A stretch of DNA of 64,000 bases from Flavobacteriaceae bacterium UBA7302. GTDB taxonomy: Bacteria; Bacteroidota; Bacteroidia; Flavobacteriales; Flavobacteriaceae. Below the pieces are notes generated by a model that was not told the origin of the DNA, did not search any database, and saw nothing but the letters and a program-made list of their open reading frames with translations. Location: assembly GCA_002471825.1 (NCBI GenBank), contig DKQS01000001.1, positions 124,001 through 188,000 of the forward strand, written 5' to 3'. Below, piece by piece: positions 54,622 to 63,626 of this stretch. A program made the position numbers and the translations under genes. Positions within the stretch are counted from its first letter, which is position 1. Each line of letters begins with the position of its first letter.

Positions 54622-55233
54622 ATGTTTGAACGACTTGATTTCTTACTTTTTGGTTGGATCATAAATTGGGCGTATCCTCAATATTATCGGCCTAAATATG
54701 GATACCAACGGTATTACATTTTGTTTTTTCATTACCTCATCCCACAAAAGTTTTTTCGCCTAAATCCGAAGGTTTCTTGGCCGGTTCATTTTACTTCCAA
54801 AGTCATTTCACCTGAAAATATTGAAAAAGGTATTCTTTGTGATCCTGGAGATGGCATCAACAATTATGTTCAGGCCAATAACGGAATCATTTTCGGCAAT
54901 AATGTTGAACTAGGTCCCAACGTTTCCATTATTTCTTCAAATCACGATCCTAAGAACTTAAGGAAACACGTTAGCGATAAACCAATTGTTATTGGTAATA
55001 ATGTTTGGATAGGCGCTAATTCTACCATTCTTCCGGGAGTCACCATCGGTGACAACGTTGTCGTTGGTGCAAACTCTGTGGTAACAAAAGACCTCCCTTC
55101 GAACTGCATTTCAGGTGGAAATCCTTGCAAAGTTATTCGAGAAAAGGACGCTTATGATGAGGATTTTTCGAAAATAAAATTCAACAAAAAAGTGCCGAAA
55201 AAGTTCACTGAATTCTTGACTTCTAATTCTTAA
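54622..55233 (+). CDS. Hexapeptide-repeat acyltransferase
   Basis: 203 residues from ATG 54622. N-terminal region with aromatic-rich PKYGYQRYYILFFHYLIPQK, then left-handed beta-helix repeats (about 95-175): GIIFGNNVELGPNVSIISSN, IVIGNNVWIGANSTILPGVT, IGDNVVVGANSVVTKDLPSN. The active-site histidine is probably that in SSNHDP. Probably transfers an acetyl group to a sugar. Overlaps the convergent GNAT-like gene by 11 nt. Confidence 0.82.
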   Translation: MFERLDFLLFGWIINWAYPQYYRPKYGYQRYYILFFHYLIPQKFFRLNPKVSWPVHFTSKVISPENIEKGILCDPGDGINNYVQANNGIIFGNNVELGPNVSIISSNHDPKNLRKHVSDKPIVIGNNVWIGANSTILPGVTIGDNVVVGANSVVTKDLPSNCISGGNPCKVIREKDAYDEDFSKIKFNKKVPKKFTEFLTSNS

Positions 55234-56128
55234 ACAACTTAAGTAGTCTTGGCAGATTATTATAGTGAATTTCATTATAATAATGATCAACACCTCCCAT
55301 GCTTTTATAATAACGAGCAATTCCTTCTTTTGAAGACCCTCCAAAATTAAACACTGTGTATTCTGTGTGAAATTTGTGAATGGCTCTGTCGTTCATATAG
55401 GTATTAGCTCCGTTATCACGATTGTCAAAATCCGAGGAACATACAACCTCAGTTACCTTGTTGCCTTGGGTCACAAAAAATGCAGCAGAGATCATTTGAT
55501 TTTCTTCATTGGTAATCTCAAGAAGGTGTCCTTTACCTCTTCTTTTACATTCTTGAATCAAGGTTACAAGATTCTCATAATCTTGATTCGATATTTTGGA
55601 GATTCGCTTGCCAACATTCTGTTTAAAAAGAGTCACTAGTGCCTCTGGTTTTGCGTTCCAGTTTTCAATTAAACCATGAGTTTTTGCCTTTACTAAATCC
55701 CTTCGTCTGTTCCGATTATAATCCTTGGAAATTGAGTCATAGTGATTCTCAAGCGCAATTAACTGCATTTTTCTTCTCACCGAATAACTCTTAGGAATCT
55801 CCAAATCATTTTTCAAATTCATTCGAATGTTGACGTATTTGTAGCTTTCAAATAAGACTTTTAGAAATTGTTCTTCCTCAGATCCGTTTTTTGAGTAAAT
55901 CCCCAATTCTAAGACCCAGAGAGGTTGATAAACATATTTTATATTGAATTTCTTTCGCCAAGGAATGGGCATAACTGCTTCAAAATCGTTTAAAACGAGA
56001 ACCTCCCAATTGTCACAGGTGATATCCAGGTACCAAGAAAGCGCATAAATAGTAGACTGAATCGATTTCTCTATACAGCTATCATACTTTTCAACGTCTA
56101 AATCATTCCGATTAATAATACGAATCAT
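55223..56128 (-). CDS. GNAT/FemAB-like acyltransferase
   Basis: 301 residues from ATG 56128 (MIRIINRNDLDVEKYDSCIE). The open frame extends to a GTG at 56197, deeply overlapping the upstream gene. Conserved-looking segments: STIYALSWYLDITCDNWEVL, AVMPIPWRKKFNIKYVYQPL, and the C-terminal FNFGGSSKEGIARYYKSMGG typical of GNAT-fold FemAB-type enzymes. The acceptor is unknown. Overlaps the polysaccharide deacetylase gene end by 17 nt, so coupled to it. Confidence 0.7.
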   Translation of the reverse strand: MIRIINRNDLDVEKYDSCIEKSIQSTIYALSWYLDITCDNWEVLVLNDFEAVMPIPWRKKFNIKYVYQPLWVLELGIYSKNGSEEEQFLKVLFESYKYVNIRMNLKNDLEIPKSYSVRRKMQLIALENHYDSISKDYNRNRRRDLVKAKTHGLIENWNAKPEALVTLFKQNVGKRISKISNQDYENLVTLIQECKRRGKGHLLEITNEENQMISAAFFVTQGNKVTEVVCSSDFDNRDNGANTYMNDRAIHKFHTEYTVFNFGGSSKEGIARYYKSMGGVDHYYNEIHYNNLPRLLKLFKN

Positions 56129-57434
56129 ACTTTGAGGTAGCGATTTTAACCATTGATTCATAAAGTCTTTTCCAGCCTTTCCAGCGCAAATAATCACTTA
56201 AGCTCTCATTATGGAATAGAGTAATAAAAGTTCCGTTTACAGCTCTTACTTCGTTTCGTAAATCACGTATTTTCCCAAGTGATTGTTTTGGAGTGAGTTT
56301 CATATAGTCATTCAAGGTGGTATCCATCAAAGCGAAAGGATACACTTTCAACGGAGTTTGAATCTCAAAATACAAGTCGTAAAAGTAGAAAGGTGTGCAA
56401 GTACTGGCACGAAAACCCGTATGGTTGGCATATCCCATGGAAAAATCTTCAAGTATCTCTAAATCAATTAATTGCTGATATGTTTTCGGCAATTCAACCC
56501 GAAGATAATGCTGTCTCGATTTCGAGACGGGCATGTTCGTAATGCCTTCCATTCGCATTTTTTCTTTTTTCAACATGGCCTGATTCTGCATGGTAAAGTA
56601 GGATGGATGCAATCCAACTTCTGCATAATCGACCATTTCTTTGATAAGCAATCTATATTTGGATTTCGAAGCGGAAACATTGGTATCATAAGTAGTATAA
56701 TTTCCTATCAGAAAGAAAAAAATAGTACGAATCTCATATTCTTTATGAAAAGCTAAAATCTTTTGAAAGGTATCAAATGGATCTTTTCGCAAATTGACGA
56801 GTACCATAAAACGGTTCCAAAAATCTAGAATTTTCAATCGAAAGAAATCGTTGATAAATCCGCCTGCCGTCCGCACCAAGCTCTTGTGTTTGTAGGCAAA
56901 TACATTATCTACATCAACTGTAGAAATAAATTGGTAGGACCTGGTTTTGTATTCGTAATTTGGAAACTTCTCTTTTAAGGCATCTAATAGTTTGAATGCC
57001 CAAATATCAACCAAGGGTTTTTCTAAAAACTTATGCTTGTAAGCCAAACTCTCTTGCGCGGTAAATCGACCGTGTTGATCCTTTACGTGTGGCAGGTATT
57101 CTTCATATCTTGAGATGAGATAAAAACTTGCTGCAAAAATATCGAAGGGTATGGCCGATTTTAAGTTGGTCGCAAAAAAGCAAGGTACAGTATCCCATTT
57201 CTGAATGGTGATATCTAAATCACTTACCCCCTGTTCGTACAACAATTCATGACTTTTGATAAAGAATTCAGCACCTAATACCGCCTTGGTGTAGGACAAC
57301 TTAGGTCCATTATGAGCCACAAATTCTGCGACCTCTGTCGTGAATTTTACGGGAATAGAAAGGATTCTATTAAAGATATGATTGAAGATATACCTTACTC
57401 TCGGTGTGATTTTATGGGAATAAATTACAATCAT
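56112..57434 (-). CDS. Polysaccharide deacetylase-family protein
   Basis: 440 residues. An N-terminal domain (about 1-130) precedes a deacetylase-type barrel with the metal aspartates in FISTVDVDNVFAYKHK and the histidine region in VGLHPSYFTM. Further segments GYANHTGFRAST and TLFHNES fit this fold. Probably removes acyl groups from surface polysaccharide. Starts in an ATGA overlap with the radC stop, so translated with it. Confidence 0.8.
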   Translation of the reverse strand: MIVIYSHKITPRVRYIFNHIFNRILSIPVKFTTEVAEFVAHNGPKLSYTKAVLGAEFFIKSHELLYEQGVSDLDITIQKWDTVPCFFATNLKSAIPFDIFAASFYLISRYEEYLPHVKDQHGRFTAQESLAYKHKFLEKPLVDIWAFKLLDALKEKFPNYEYKTRSYQFISTVDVDNVFAYKHKSLVRTAGGFINDFFRLKILDFWNRFMVLVNLRKDPFDTFQKILAFHKEYEIRTIFFFLIGNYTTYDTNVSASKSKYRLLIKEMVDYAEVGLHPSYFTMQNQAMLKKEKMRMEGITNMPVSKSRQHYLRVELPKTYQQLIDLEILEDFSMGYANHTGFRASTCTPFYFYDLYFEIQTPLKVYPFALMDTTLNDYMKLTPKQSLGKIRDLRNEVRAVNGTFITLFHNESLSDYLRWKGWKRLYESMVKIATSKYDSYY

Positions 57435-58117
57435 AGTTGATTTTCGTCAGCAAAGCTAAAATACGTTTTTTCAGTAACTATGATGTGATCTAGCAATTTT
57501 ATGTCCAGGGTTTTGCTTGCCTCATTAATTTTCTTTGTTAGCTCAATATCTGCCCTACTAGGTTGTAACTTCCCAGACGGATGGTTATGACATATAATGA
57601 TGGCTACGGCCGATAGTTCTAAAGCTCTTTTGAGTAGAATTCGTGTATCCACCAAAGTTGCTGTGAGTCCGCCCTTACTCAATTGAAACTTAGAGAGTAT
57701 TTTGTTCGAATTGTTCAAATAAAGCACCCAAAACTCCTCATGCAGCTTATCGGCCAAAATGGGCTGCATCACTGCAAAGGCATCCTTACTGGATCCAATA
57801 GTCATCCTATTGGCTGCATCTTGACTTTGACGTCTTTTACCCAACTCTAAAGCTGTGACAATGGAAATGGCCTTGGCCTCCCCTATTCCCTTGAATTCTA
57901 GAAGTTTTTCAATAGATAATCTGGCCAATTCACCCAGATTTCCATTGACGCTCCGCAATATTTTATGAGCCAAAGTAACGGCGCTTTCTTCGCGGGAACC
58001 AGACCCTAATAAAATCGCCAAAAGCTCTGAATCTGTTAAGCTTTCAATGCCTTTTGCTAATAATTTTTCACGGGGTCTTTCCTCATGGAGCCATGAGGTT
58101 ATGGGTAACTTTTTCAT
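57431..58117 (-). CDS. radC: RadC-family JAMM/MPN protein
   Basis: 228 residues from ATG 58117 (MKKLPITSWLHEERPREKLL). The longer frame to 58258 overlaps trkA and its promoter. An N-terminal helix-hairpin-helix region (KGIGEAKAISIVTALELGKR) is followed by the JAMM metal site with VAIIICHNHPSGKLQPSRAD. Despite its name it is not an established DNA-repair protein; the family's activity is unclear. Confidence 0.92.
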   Translation of the reverse strand: MKKLPITSWLHEERPREKLLAKGIESLTDSELLAILLGSGSREESAVTLAHKILRSVNGNLGELARLSIEKLLEFKGIGEAKAISIVTALELGKRRQSQDAANRMTIGSSKDAFAVMQPILADKLHEEFWVLYLNNSNKILSKFQLSKGGLTATLVDTRILLKRALELSAVAIIICHNHPSGKLQPSRADIELTKKINEASKTLDIKLLDHIIVTEKTYFSFADENQL

Positions 58118-58189
58118 TTTTTGCAATACTTTTTTCAATCCAAAATAGTTTAATTTTAGAATAATCGGTCGATAGAAAAGCAACTTTTT

Positions 58190-58197
58190 TATCTTTG
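58190..58197 (+). promoter_or_regulatory. Promoter -7 element for trkA-trkH
   Basis: TATCTTTG, exact match to TAnnTTTG, ends 19 nt before the ATG at 58217. Confidence 0.6.
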
Positions 58198-58216
58198 TAT
58201 ATATTTTAGTTTCATT

Positions 58217-59563
58217 ATGAAAATAATCATAGCTGGTGCAGGCGATGTAGGATTTCACCTAGCTAAACTACTTTCTTACGAATCTCAAGACACTTTTATT
58301 ATTGATTTAGATGGTGATAAACTCAACTATATTAATAATCATTTGGATGTGATCACCAAGAGAGGTGATTCAACGTCCATCAGTCTTTTAAAAGAAATTG
58401 GGATTTCTTCTGCCGATTTATTAATCGCTGTTACCGATAGTCAACATACGAACATTAGTACTTGTGTGATTGGAAAATCGTTAGGAGCAAAAAAAACCAT
58501 TGCACGGGTTGATAACTCTGAATTTTTGAACGATTGTGAGGTTGACTTTAAGAATTTAGGGGTAGATTTTATGATCTCTCCGCAGGAATTAGCCGCTGAT
58601 GAAATCAAATTGTTTTTAGATCAATCTTCATTTAATGAAACCTTTGCCTTTGAAAACGGAATCTTTAATGTTGTTGGTGTTTCTTTGACTTACCAATCTC
58701 CTTTGTTGGATTTGACTGTAAAGGAAGCCAAGGAGTTGTACGCTGATGTGGACTTTATTACCATCGCGATCAAGCGAGAGGGGACCTATCAAACCATCAT
58801 TCCAAGAGGTGATACGCGATATCAATTGAACGATCAAGTATATTTTTCGGTTCCTAGCTCTAGTTTGGAAAAGATTTATCCGATTATTGGCAAAAAGCAC
58901 ATCCATCTTAAAAATGTGATGATTTTAGGAGGCGGAAGTATCGGATTGAAAACAGCTCGAAACCTTTGTAATAGCAAATTCAATGTAAAACTGATTGAAA
59001 AGGATCGAGATAAGGCAGAATACCTAGCAGATGTTCTTAACAATGCACTAATCATAAATGGTGATGGTAGGGATTTGGAATTATTAGAAGAAGAACACAT
59101 TCGTGAAACCGATGCCTTTGTTGCAGTCACTGACAACTCCGAAACCAATATCATGTCTTGCTTGGTTGCCAAATCCAAAGGAGTGAAAAAAGCCATTGCG
59201 TTGGTGGAGAACATGGACTACATTGATATTTCCAAAACCATTGGGATTGAGACCTTGATCAATAAAAAATTGATTGCCGCCAGTACAATTTTCACCCATA
59301 TTCGAAAAGGTGAAATTCTTGCCCTAGCCAACTTACATAATATTGACGCTGAAGTGTTTGAATTTGAAGTGAAAGAAGGCGCCAAGGTAACCCAGAAACC
59401 TATTAAAGATTTGCGATTCCCACGAGAAGCAGTTTTTGGTGGAATCATTCGTGACGGAGAACCAATTATGTCTTTCGGAGATGTTCAAATTCAGAATAAA
59501 GACAAGGTCATTGTTTTCTGTTTGCCAGAGGCAATCCATACCCTAGAAAGTTTTTTCAATTAA
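58217..59563 (+). CDS. trkA: Trk potassium uptake regulator TrkA
   Basis: 448 residues. Peripheral NAD-binding subunit that gates TrkH. Two RCK halves, each with a Rossmann nucleotide motif: IIIAGAGDVGFHLAKLL (2-18) and VMILGGGSIGLKTARNL (about 234-250), plus RCK-C regions after each. trkH begins one base after its stop. Confidence 0.95.
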   Translation: MKIIIAGAGDVGFHLAKLLSYESQDTFIIDLDGDKLNYINNHLDVITKRGDSTSISLLKEIGISSADLLIAVTDSQHTNISTCVIGKSLGAKKTIARVDNSEFLNDCEVDFKNLGVDFMISPQELAADEIKLFLDQSSFNETFAFENGIFNVVGVSLTYQSPLLDLTVKEAKELYADVDFITIAIKREGTYQTIIPRGDTRYQLNDQVYFSVPSSSLEKIYPIIGKKHIHLKNVMILGGGSIGLKTARNLCNSKFNVKLIEKDRDKAEYLADVLNNALIINGDGRDLELLEEEHIRETDAFVAVTDNSETNIMSCLVAKSKGVKKAIALVENMDYIDISKTIGIETLINKKLIAASTIFTHIRKGEILALANLHNIDAEVFEFEVKEGAKVTQKPIKDLRFPREAVFGGIIRDGEPIMSFGDVQIQNKDKVIVFCLPEAIHTLESFFN

Positions 59564-59564
59564 A

Positions 59565-61064
59565 ATGGCAAAGCTCAACTTAAAGATTATCTATCGTTTT
59601 TTAGGCATCATTGCCATTTTAAACGGAATCTTTATGTTCATTGCCTTTCCGTTCAGTGTATACCACAATGAACCTGAAAAAGCCGGAATTATCAATGCCG
59701 GAATTATCACTGTTTTTATTGGATTGTTGCTCTATTTCTTCAACAAGCCAGACAGTACAAATATTCAGAAAAAAGAAGGGTTCTTAATCGTAACCCTTGG
59801 TTGGTTGACGCTATCTTTTACGGGAATGTTGCCTTATTTATTATCGGGAGCCATACCCAACTTCGTCGATGCCTTGTTCGAAACGGTATCGGGATATTCT
59901 ACTACCGGTTCTTCCATCCTCACCGATATTGAGTCGATGCCAAAAGGAATCCTTTTTTGGCGAAGTGCGACGCATTGGATTGGCGGAATGGGAATTATTG
60001 TACTTACCATCGCTATTCTTCCACTACTTGGAATTGGTGGGATGCAGCTTTTTAAGGCGGAAGCTCCCGGACCTTCTGCAGATAAATTACACCCTCGAAT
60101 CACAGATACAGCCAAGCGCTTGTACCTGATTTATGTTGTATTGACCTTTGCAGAGTTTTTACTTTTAAAGATCGCAGGAATGGGATGGTTTGATGCCATC
60201 AATCATGCCATGGCTACGGTAAGTACGGGTGGATTTTCGACCAAAAATGCGAGTTTAGCGTATTACAACCACTTGCCTTTTGTCCAATACATTGTCATCA
60301 TTTTTATGTTGGTTGCCGGAACCAACTTCATTCTTACCTATTTTGCTTTGAAAGGAAAGTTCAAAAAGGTTTTTGAAAGTGAAGAGTTTCGATACTATCT
60401 TTTTGGAATTTTGGGCGTTACTGCGCTTATTGCATCACTTATTTTTTTCTTTCAAGATCCTAATCTTGAGACTTCCATCGGACATCCAAAAGTATTTGGT
60501 GAAGCCGAATATGCCATAAGGCATGCCTTTTTTCAAGTTACTTCTGTGGTGACCACCACCGGTTTTGTTACGGCGGATTTTACCATGTGGAGTTTCTTTG
60601 CCACAGGTATCTTTTTTGCATTATTTTTTACGGGTGGATCTGCAGGATCTACGAGTGGTGGTGTGAAGGTTGTGAGACATATTGTTATGTTGAAGAATAG
60701 CTTTTTGGAGTTTAAAAAAGCCTTGCATCCCAACGCCATTATTCCGGTTCGATTTGATGGCAAGTCAGTACATCAAAACATTGTATTTAATGTGATTTCC
60801 TTCTTCATTATTTACATGCTGATATTTGTAGTTTCCTCCGTTATCCTAACCTTTTTTGATCTGGATTTTGTGTCGGCACTGGGAGCATCGGCTTCCTCTT
60901 TAGGAAATATCGGACCCGCCATTGGCTCCGTAAGTCCTGTTGATAATTTTGCCCATTTATCAAACTCGGCAAAAATATTTTGCGCCTTCTTGATGCTTAT
61001 TGGTAGATTGGAATTATTCACGGTATTAATTCTATTTACGCCCTTCTTCTGGCGTAAAAATTAA
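59565..61064 (+). CDS. trkH: Trk potassium channel subunit TrkH
   Basis: 499 residues, ion-conducting membrane subunit with four pore repeats. Selectivity-filter segments visible in order: TVSGYSTTGSS, TVSTGGFSTK, SVVTTTGFVT and SSLGNIGPAIG. It also has the conserved WRSATHWIGGMGIIVL. Operon with trkA. Confidence 0.95.
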   Translation: MAKLNLKIIYRFLGIIAILNGIFMFIAFPFSVYHNEPEKAGIINAGIITVFIGLLLYFFNKPDSTNIQKKEGFLIVTLGWLTLSFTGMLPYLLSGAIPNFVDALFETVSGYSTTGSSILTDIESMPKGILFWRSATHWIGGMGIIVLTIAILPLLGIGGMQLFKAEAPGPSADKLHPRITDTAKRLYLIYVVLTFAEFLLLKIAGMGWFDAINHAMATVSTGGFSTKNASLAYYNHLPFVQYIVIIFMLVAGTNFILTYFALKGKFKKVFESEEFRYYLFGILGVTALIASLIFFFQDPNLETSIGHPKVFGEAEYAIRHAFFQVTSVVTTTGFVTADFTMWSFFATGIFFALFFTGGSAGSTSGGVKVVRHIVMLKNSFLEFKKALHPNAIIPVRFDGKSVHQNIVFNVISFFIIYMLIFVVSSVILTFFDLDFVSALGASASSLGNIGPAIGSVSPVDNFAHLSNSAKIFCAFLMLIGRLELFTVLILFTPFFWRKN

Positions 61065-61148
61065 TCGATTCGGATTTCCTTCCTTTACATTTCAGATTTC
61101 CACATAATCGCATAGTTGTCTTTTTATAGTTTCGGAAAAAATTGAACT

Positions 61149-63356
61149 ATGAAAAAACAATATCTATTTACAATAGTATGTTTTCTGACATTGCTATTCC
61201 ATACACCCTATAGTCTTAGTCAATCAGCAGGCGATTTGGCTTTTGTGGGATTCAACACCGACGGTGACAGGGATTTTGCTTTGGTTGTCTTAAAGGCATT
61301 ACCTGCAAATTCTACCATCTACATTACTGATGATGAAACAAATGGGGTTGGAACTCCTAGTGCACTCGTAGGAAGTGAAGGAACCCTCACCTGGAATACA
61401 GGAGGCAGTAGCATAGCACCTGGTACCGTAGTCATCTTTACAGATACTGACAATAGTAGTAATCCTAATTTTGGAGCAAGCATAGGGACGCTTTCACGCA
61501 GTGGGGCATTCACCATCTCGGGCTCTAAAGACGGATTAATTGCCTTTGTTGGGTCCGATGAAAATACACCGACTACTTTTATCGCAGCCTTGCAAATAGG
61601 CAATGATAGTTCGGTACTCGGTCCCTTTGATGGAAACGGAACAACCTTAAGCAATACGGGACTCGACACACAATCGACCATTGTTGTGATTGATACTGCG
61701 GCATCTCCAGATGGCGGAATATATTCTGGATCGCGAACAAGTGAAAGTTCATTCTCAGACTATCGAAGTCTCATCTCCGATGATTCCAATTGGACGACCG
61801 TCGGTTCCAGCGGAGACGGTGAAAGTCTTTTGCCCTTCTCTAGCAACTCTTTCACCTCTATTTCAACTACTTGGTTGGGCGGCACCAATACTTCTTGGAG
61901 TGAGACTACCAACTGGAGTGATGGAGTGCCTCACAACACCTCGAATGTAACGATTTCAGATACAAACAATGCGCCAATCCTTGAGTCGTCTCTAGCGATC
62001 CGACTGAACAATTTGATCATAAATGAGCCGGATGGTTTGAACATTGAAAATGGGGCAATTCTAATCGTTGACGGAACCAGTTCTGGGAAAATGAATTACA
62101 ATCACACATTGTCAACAGATTCATGGTATTTGATGAGTTCACCCGTAAACGGAGTCTCCTTTAACGACAACTTCGTAAGCGTAAATGATATCGCTTCCGG
62201 TCAACAAGACAATCGAGGAATCGGTATATACAATAGCGCAAACAATAGCTGGGACTACCTTCAGGCAGGAGGAAATGTATCGCTAAATGACGGAGTCGGG
62301 TTTTCTGTTAAAAGAAATACAGCTGGAAACCTTTCCCTTTCGGGTACAATTCATCATGATAATGATGGGGTGAATGTTACTCTTTCTAATGAAGGAAGTC
62401 GATTTAATCTTTTAGGAAACCCCTATACGTCCTATATAAATAGTGTTACATTTCTTCAAAATGAAATTGCCATTTCTGAAACAAAAACCTTGTGGGTTTG
62501 GAACCCTGCTCTTGGTTTGAATGGTTCTTATGAAGTAAAGGGAGTTGAAGACAATCTGTATTTGGATCCAGGACAGGGATTCTTTGTAAAAGCCAATAGT
62601 GCTGGAGGTACCTTCAATTTTTCAAAATCCAACCAAAATCTTACTAAGGCTGCCTCAAAGACAAGTAAACAACAAACTGAAATCAAACTATGGATCGAAC
62701 AAGGAGATATAAAAAACTACTGTCTAATTAGACTTCATGAAAGCGGAACCCAAGGATTTGATATCGGTCGAGATGGTGAACTGTTTTCGTCTTCCAACGC
62801 TGGTTTGAACATTTTTTCAAAACTACCCATCAATGATGTTGGAAAACCCTATCAATTGCAGAGTCTACCGAGAAGAATTGAAGATGAGCTAGTAATCCCC
62901 CTTGGAATTAATGCGGACCCAAATAAAGAATTAAGAATCAAAATTGAAAGTAGAAACCTATCCAAAGACTTGAAATTATATGTCGAAGATCGCCTTAAAA
63001 ATCGAATTGTTGCAATCACTGAAAACAATAGAGAATTGAAGATCCTTGACGAGAATAAAACTATTTCAAACCGTATTTATCTGCATATCAGACCTAAGGC
63101 GTTGCATATTGAAACAAATCCCTTACAAGATCTTGTGGTTTATCAAAAGAACCCTGGAGAACTTTATATAAAAGGTATTACAAATGAAAAAGTCTCAATC
63201 AAACTCTACAACGCAATTGGTCAACTGGTTTTCAAGAATAGCCTCTTTTCCAAAGGAAATTCTCCTATCAATATTCCCAAACTACCGATTGGCATCTATA
63301 TCATAAATCTTCAAACCAATCGAGGAAATCTTAGTAAAAAAATCATACTGAAATAA
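61149..63356 (+). CDS. Large T9SS type A exoprotein upstream of the peptide cassette
   Basis: 735 residues. Signal peptide (about 1-25, SLSQ). A beta-rich first domain (about 26-210) with DLAFVGFNTDGDRDFALVVL resembles lamin-tail-type surface modules. A repeat-like region follows (TTWLGGTNTSWSETTNWSDG), then a second large beta domain with SDSWYLMSSPVNGVSF-like text (seen as STDSWYLMSSPVNGVSFNDN). The C-terminal sorting tail ends LPIGIYIINLQTNRGNLSKK. Secreted or surface-anchored by T9SS. Only 22 nt separate it from the small peptide gene. Confidence 0.85.
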   Translation: MKKQYLFTIVCFLTLLFHTPYSLSQSAGDLAFVGFNTDGDRDFALVVLKALPANSTIYITDDETNGVGTPSALVGSEGTLTWNTGGSSIAPGTVVIFTDTDNSSNPNFGASIGTLSRSGAFTISGSKDGLIAFVGSDENTPTTFIAALQIGNDSSVLGPFDGNGTTLSNTGLDTQSTIVVIDTAASPDGGIYSGSRTSESSFSDYRSLISDDSNWTTVGSSGDGESLLPFSSNSFTSISTTWLGGTNTSWSETTNWSDGVPHNTSNVTISDTNNAPILESSLAIRLNNLIINEPDGLNIENGAILIVDGTSSGKMNYNHTLSTDSWYLMSSPVNGVSFNDNFVSVNDIASGQQDNRGIGIYNSANNSWDYLQAGGNVSLNDGVGFSVKRNTAGNLSLSGTIHHDNDGVNVTLSNEGSRFNLLGNPYTSYINSVTFLQNEIAISETKTLWVWNPALGLNGSYEVKGVEDNLYLDPGQGFFVKANSAGGTFNFSKSNQNLTKAASKTSKQQTEIKLWIEQGDIKNYCLIRLHESGTQGFDIGRDGELFSSSNAGLNIFSKLPINDVGKPYQLQSLPRRIEDELVIPLGINADPNKELRIKIESRNLSKDLKLYVEDRLKNRIVAITENNRELKILDENKTISNRIYLHIRPKALHIETNPLQDLVVYQKNPGELYIKGITNEKVSIKLYNAIGQLVFKNSLFSKGNSPINIPKLPIGIYIINLQTNRGNLSKKIILK

Positions 63357-63378
63357 AAAATGTAGAACCCAAAATAAT

Positions 63379-63546
63379 ATGAAAAACCAAAATCACCCCC
63401 ACCAAAATATTACACGACAAGAAGCTCTAAAGAGAATTGGAGATTATGGCAAATACGCAGCACTAACAGCTCTAGGGACTTACATGATATTAAATCCTAA
63501 AAAAGCCCAAGCTCAAAGTCCGAGTGATCCTGGAAGTGCATTTTGA
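63379..63546 (+). CDS. 55-residue peptide with Tat-like leader, candidate RiPP precursor
   Basis: Reads MKNQNHPHQNITRQEALKRI, then a hydrophobic stretch GKYAALTALGTYMIL, then NPKKAQAQ, and ends SPSDPGSAF. The first half resembles a twin-arginine signal (TRQEALKRIG) but has RQ instead of RR. Cleavage near AQAQ would leave only about 9 to 11 residues. It lies 22 nt after the exoprotein and 80 nt before a PqqD-like gene, the domain that presents peptide leaders to modifying enzymes. No relative recognised. It may instead be an exported small protein. Confidence 0.6.
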   Translation: MKNQNHPHQNITRQEALKRIGDYGKYAALTALGTYMILNPKKAQAQSPSDPGSAF

Positions 63547-63626
63547 AATTCATAAGTTATTAGTTGAAGCCATGGAAATCATATTTCTTTTGCAGTTTGT
63601 TCAAGTAAGTTTAGTATTTTAGGTAC

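Noticed and set aside
56129..56197. GTG start of the GNAT-like gene
   Set aside because: It would overlap the upstream gene by 86 nt; the conserved part begins at ATG 56128.
58118..58258. 47-residue N-terminal extension of RadC
   Set aside because: It overlaps trkA and its promoter, and is AT-driven; RadC proteins begin at the MKKLPITSW segment.
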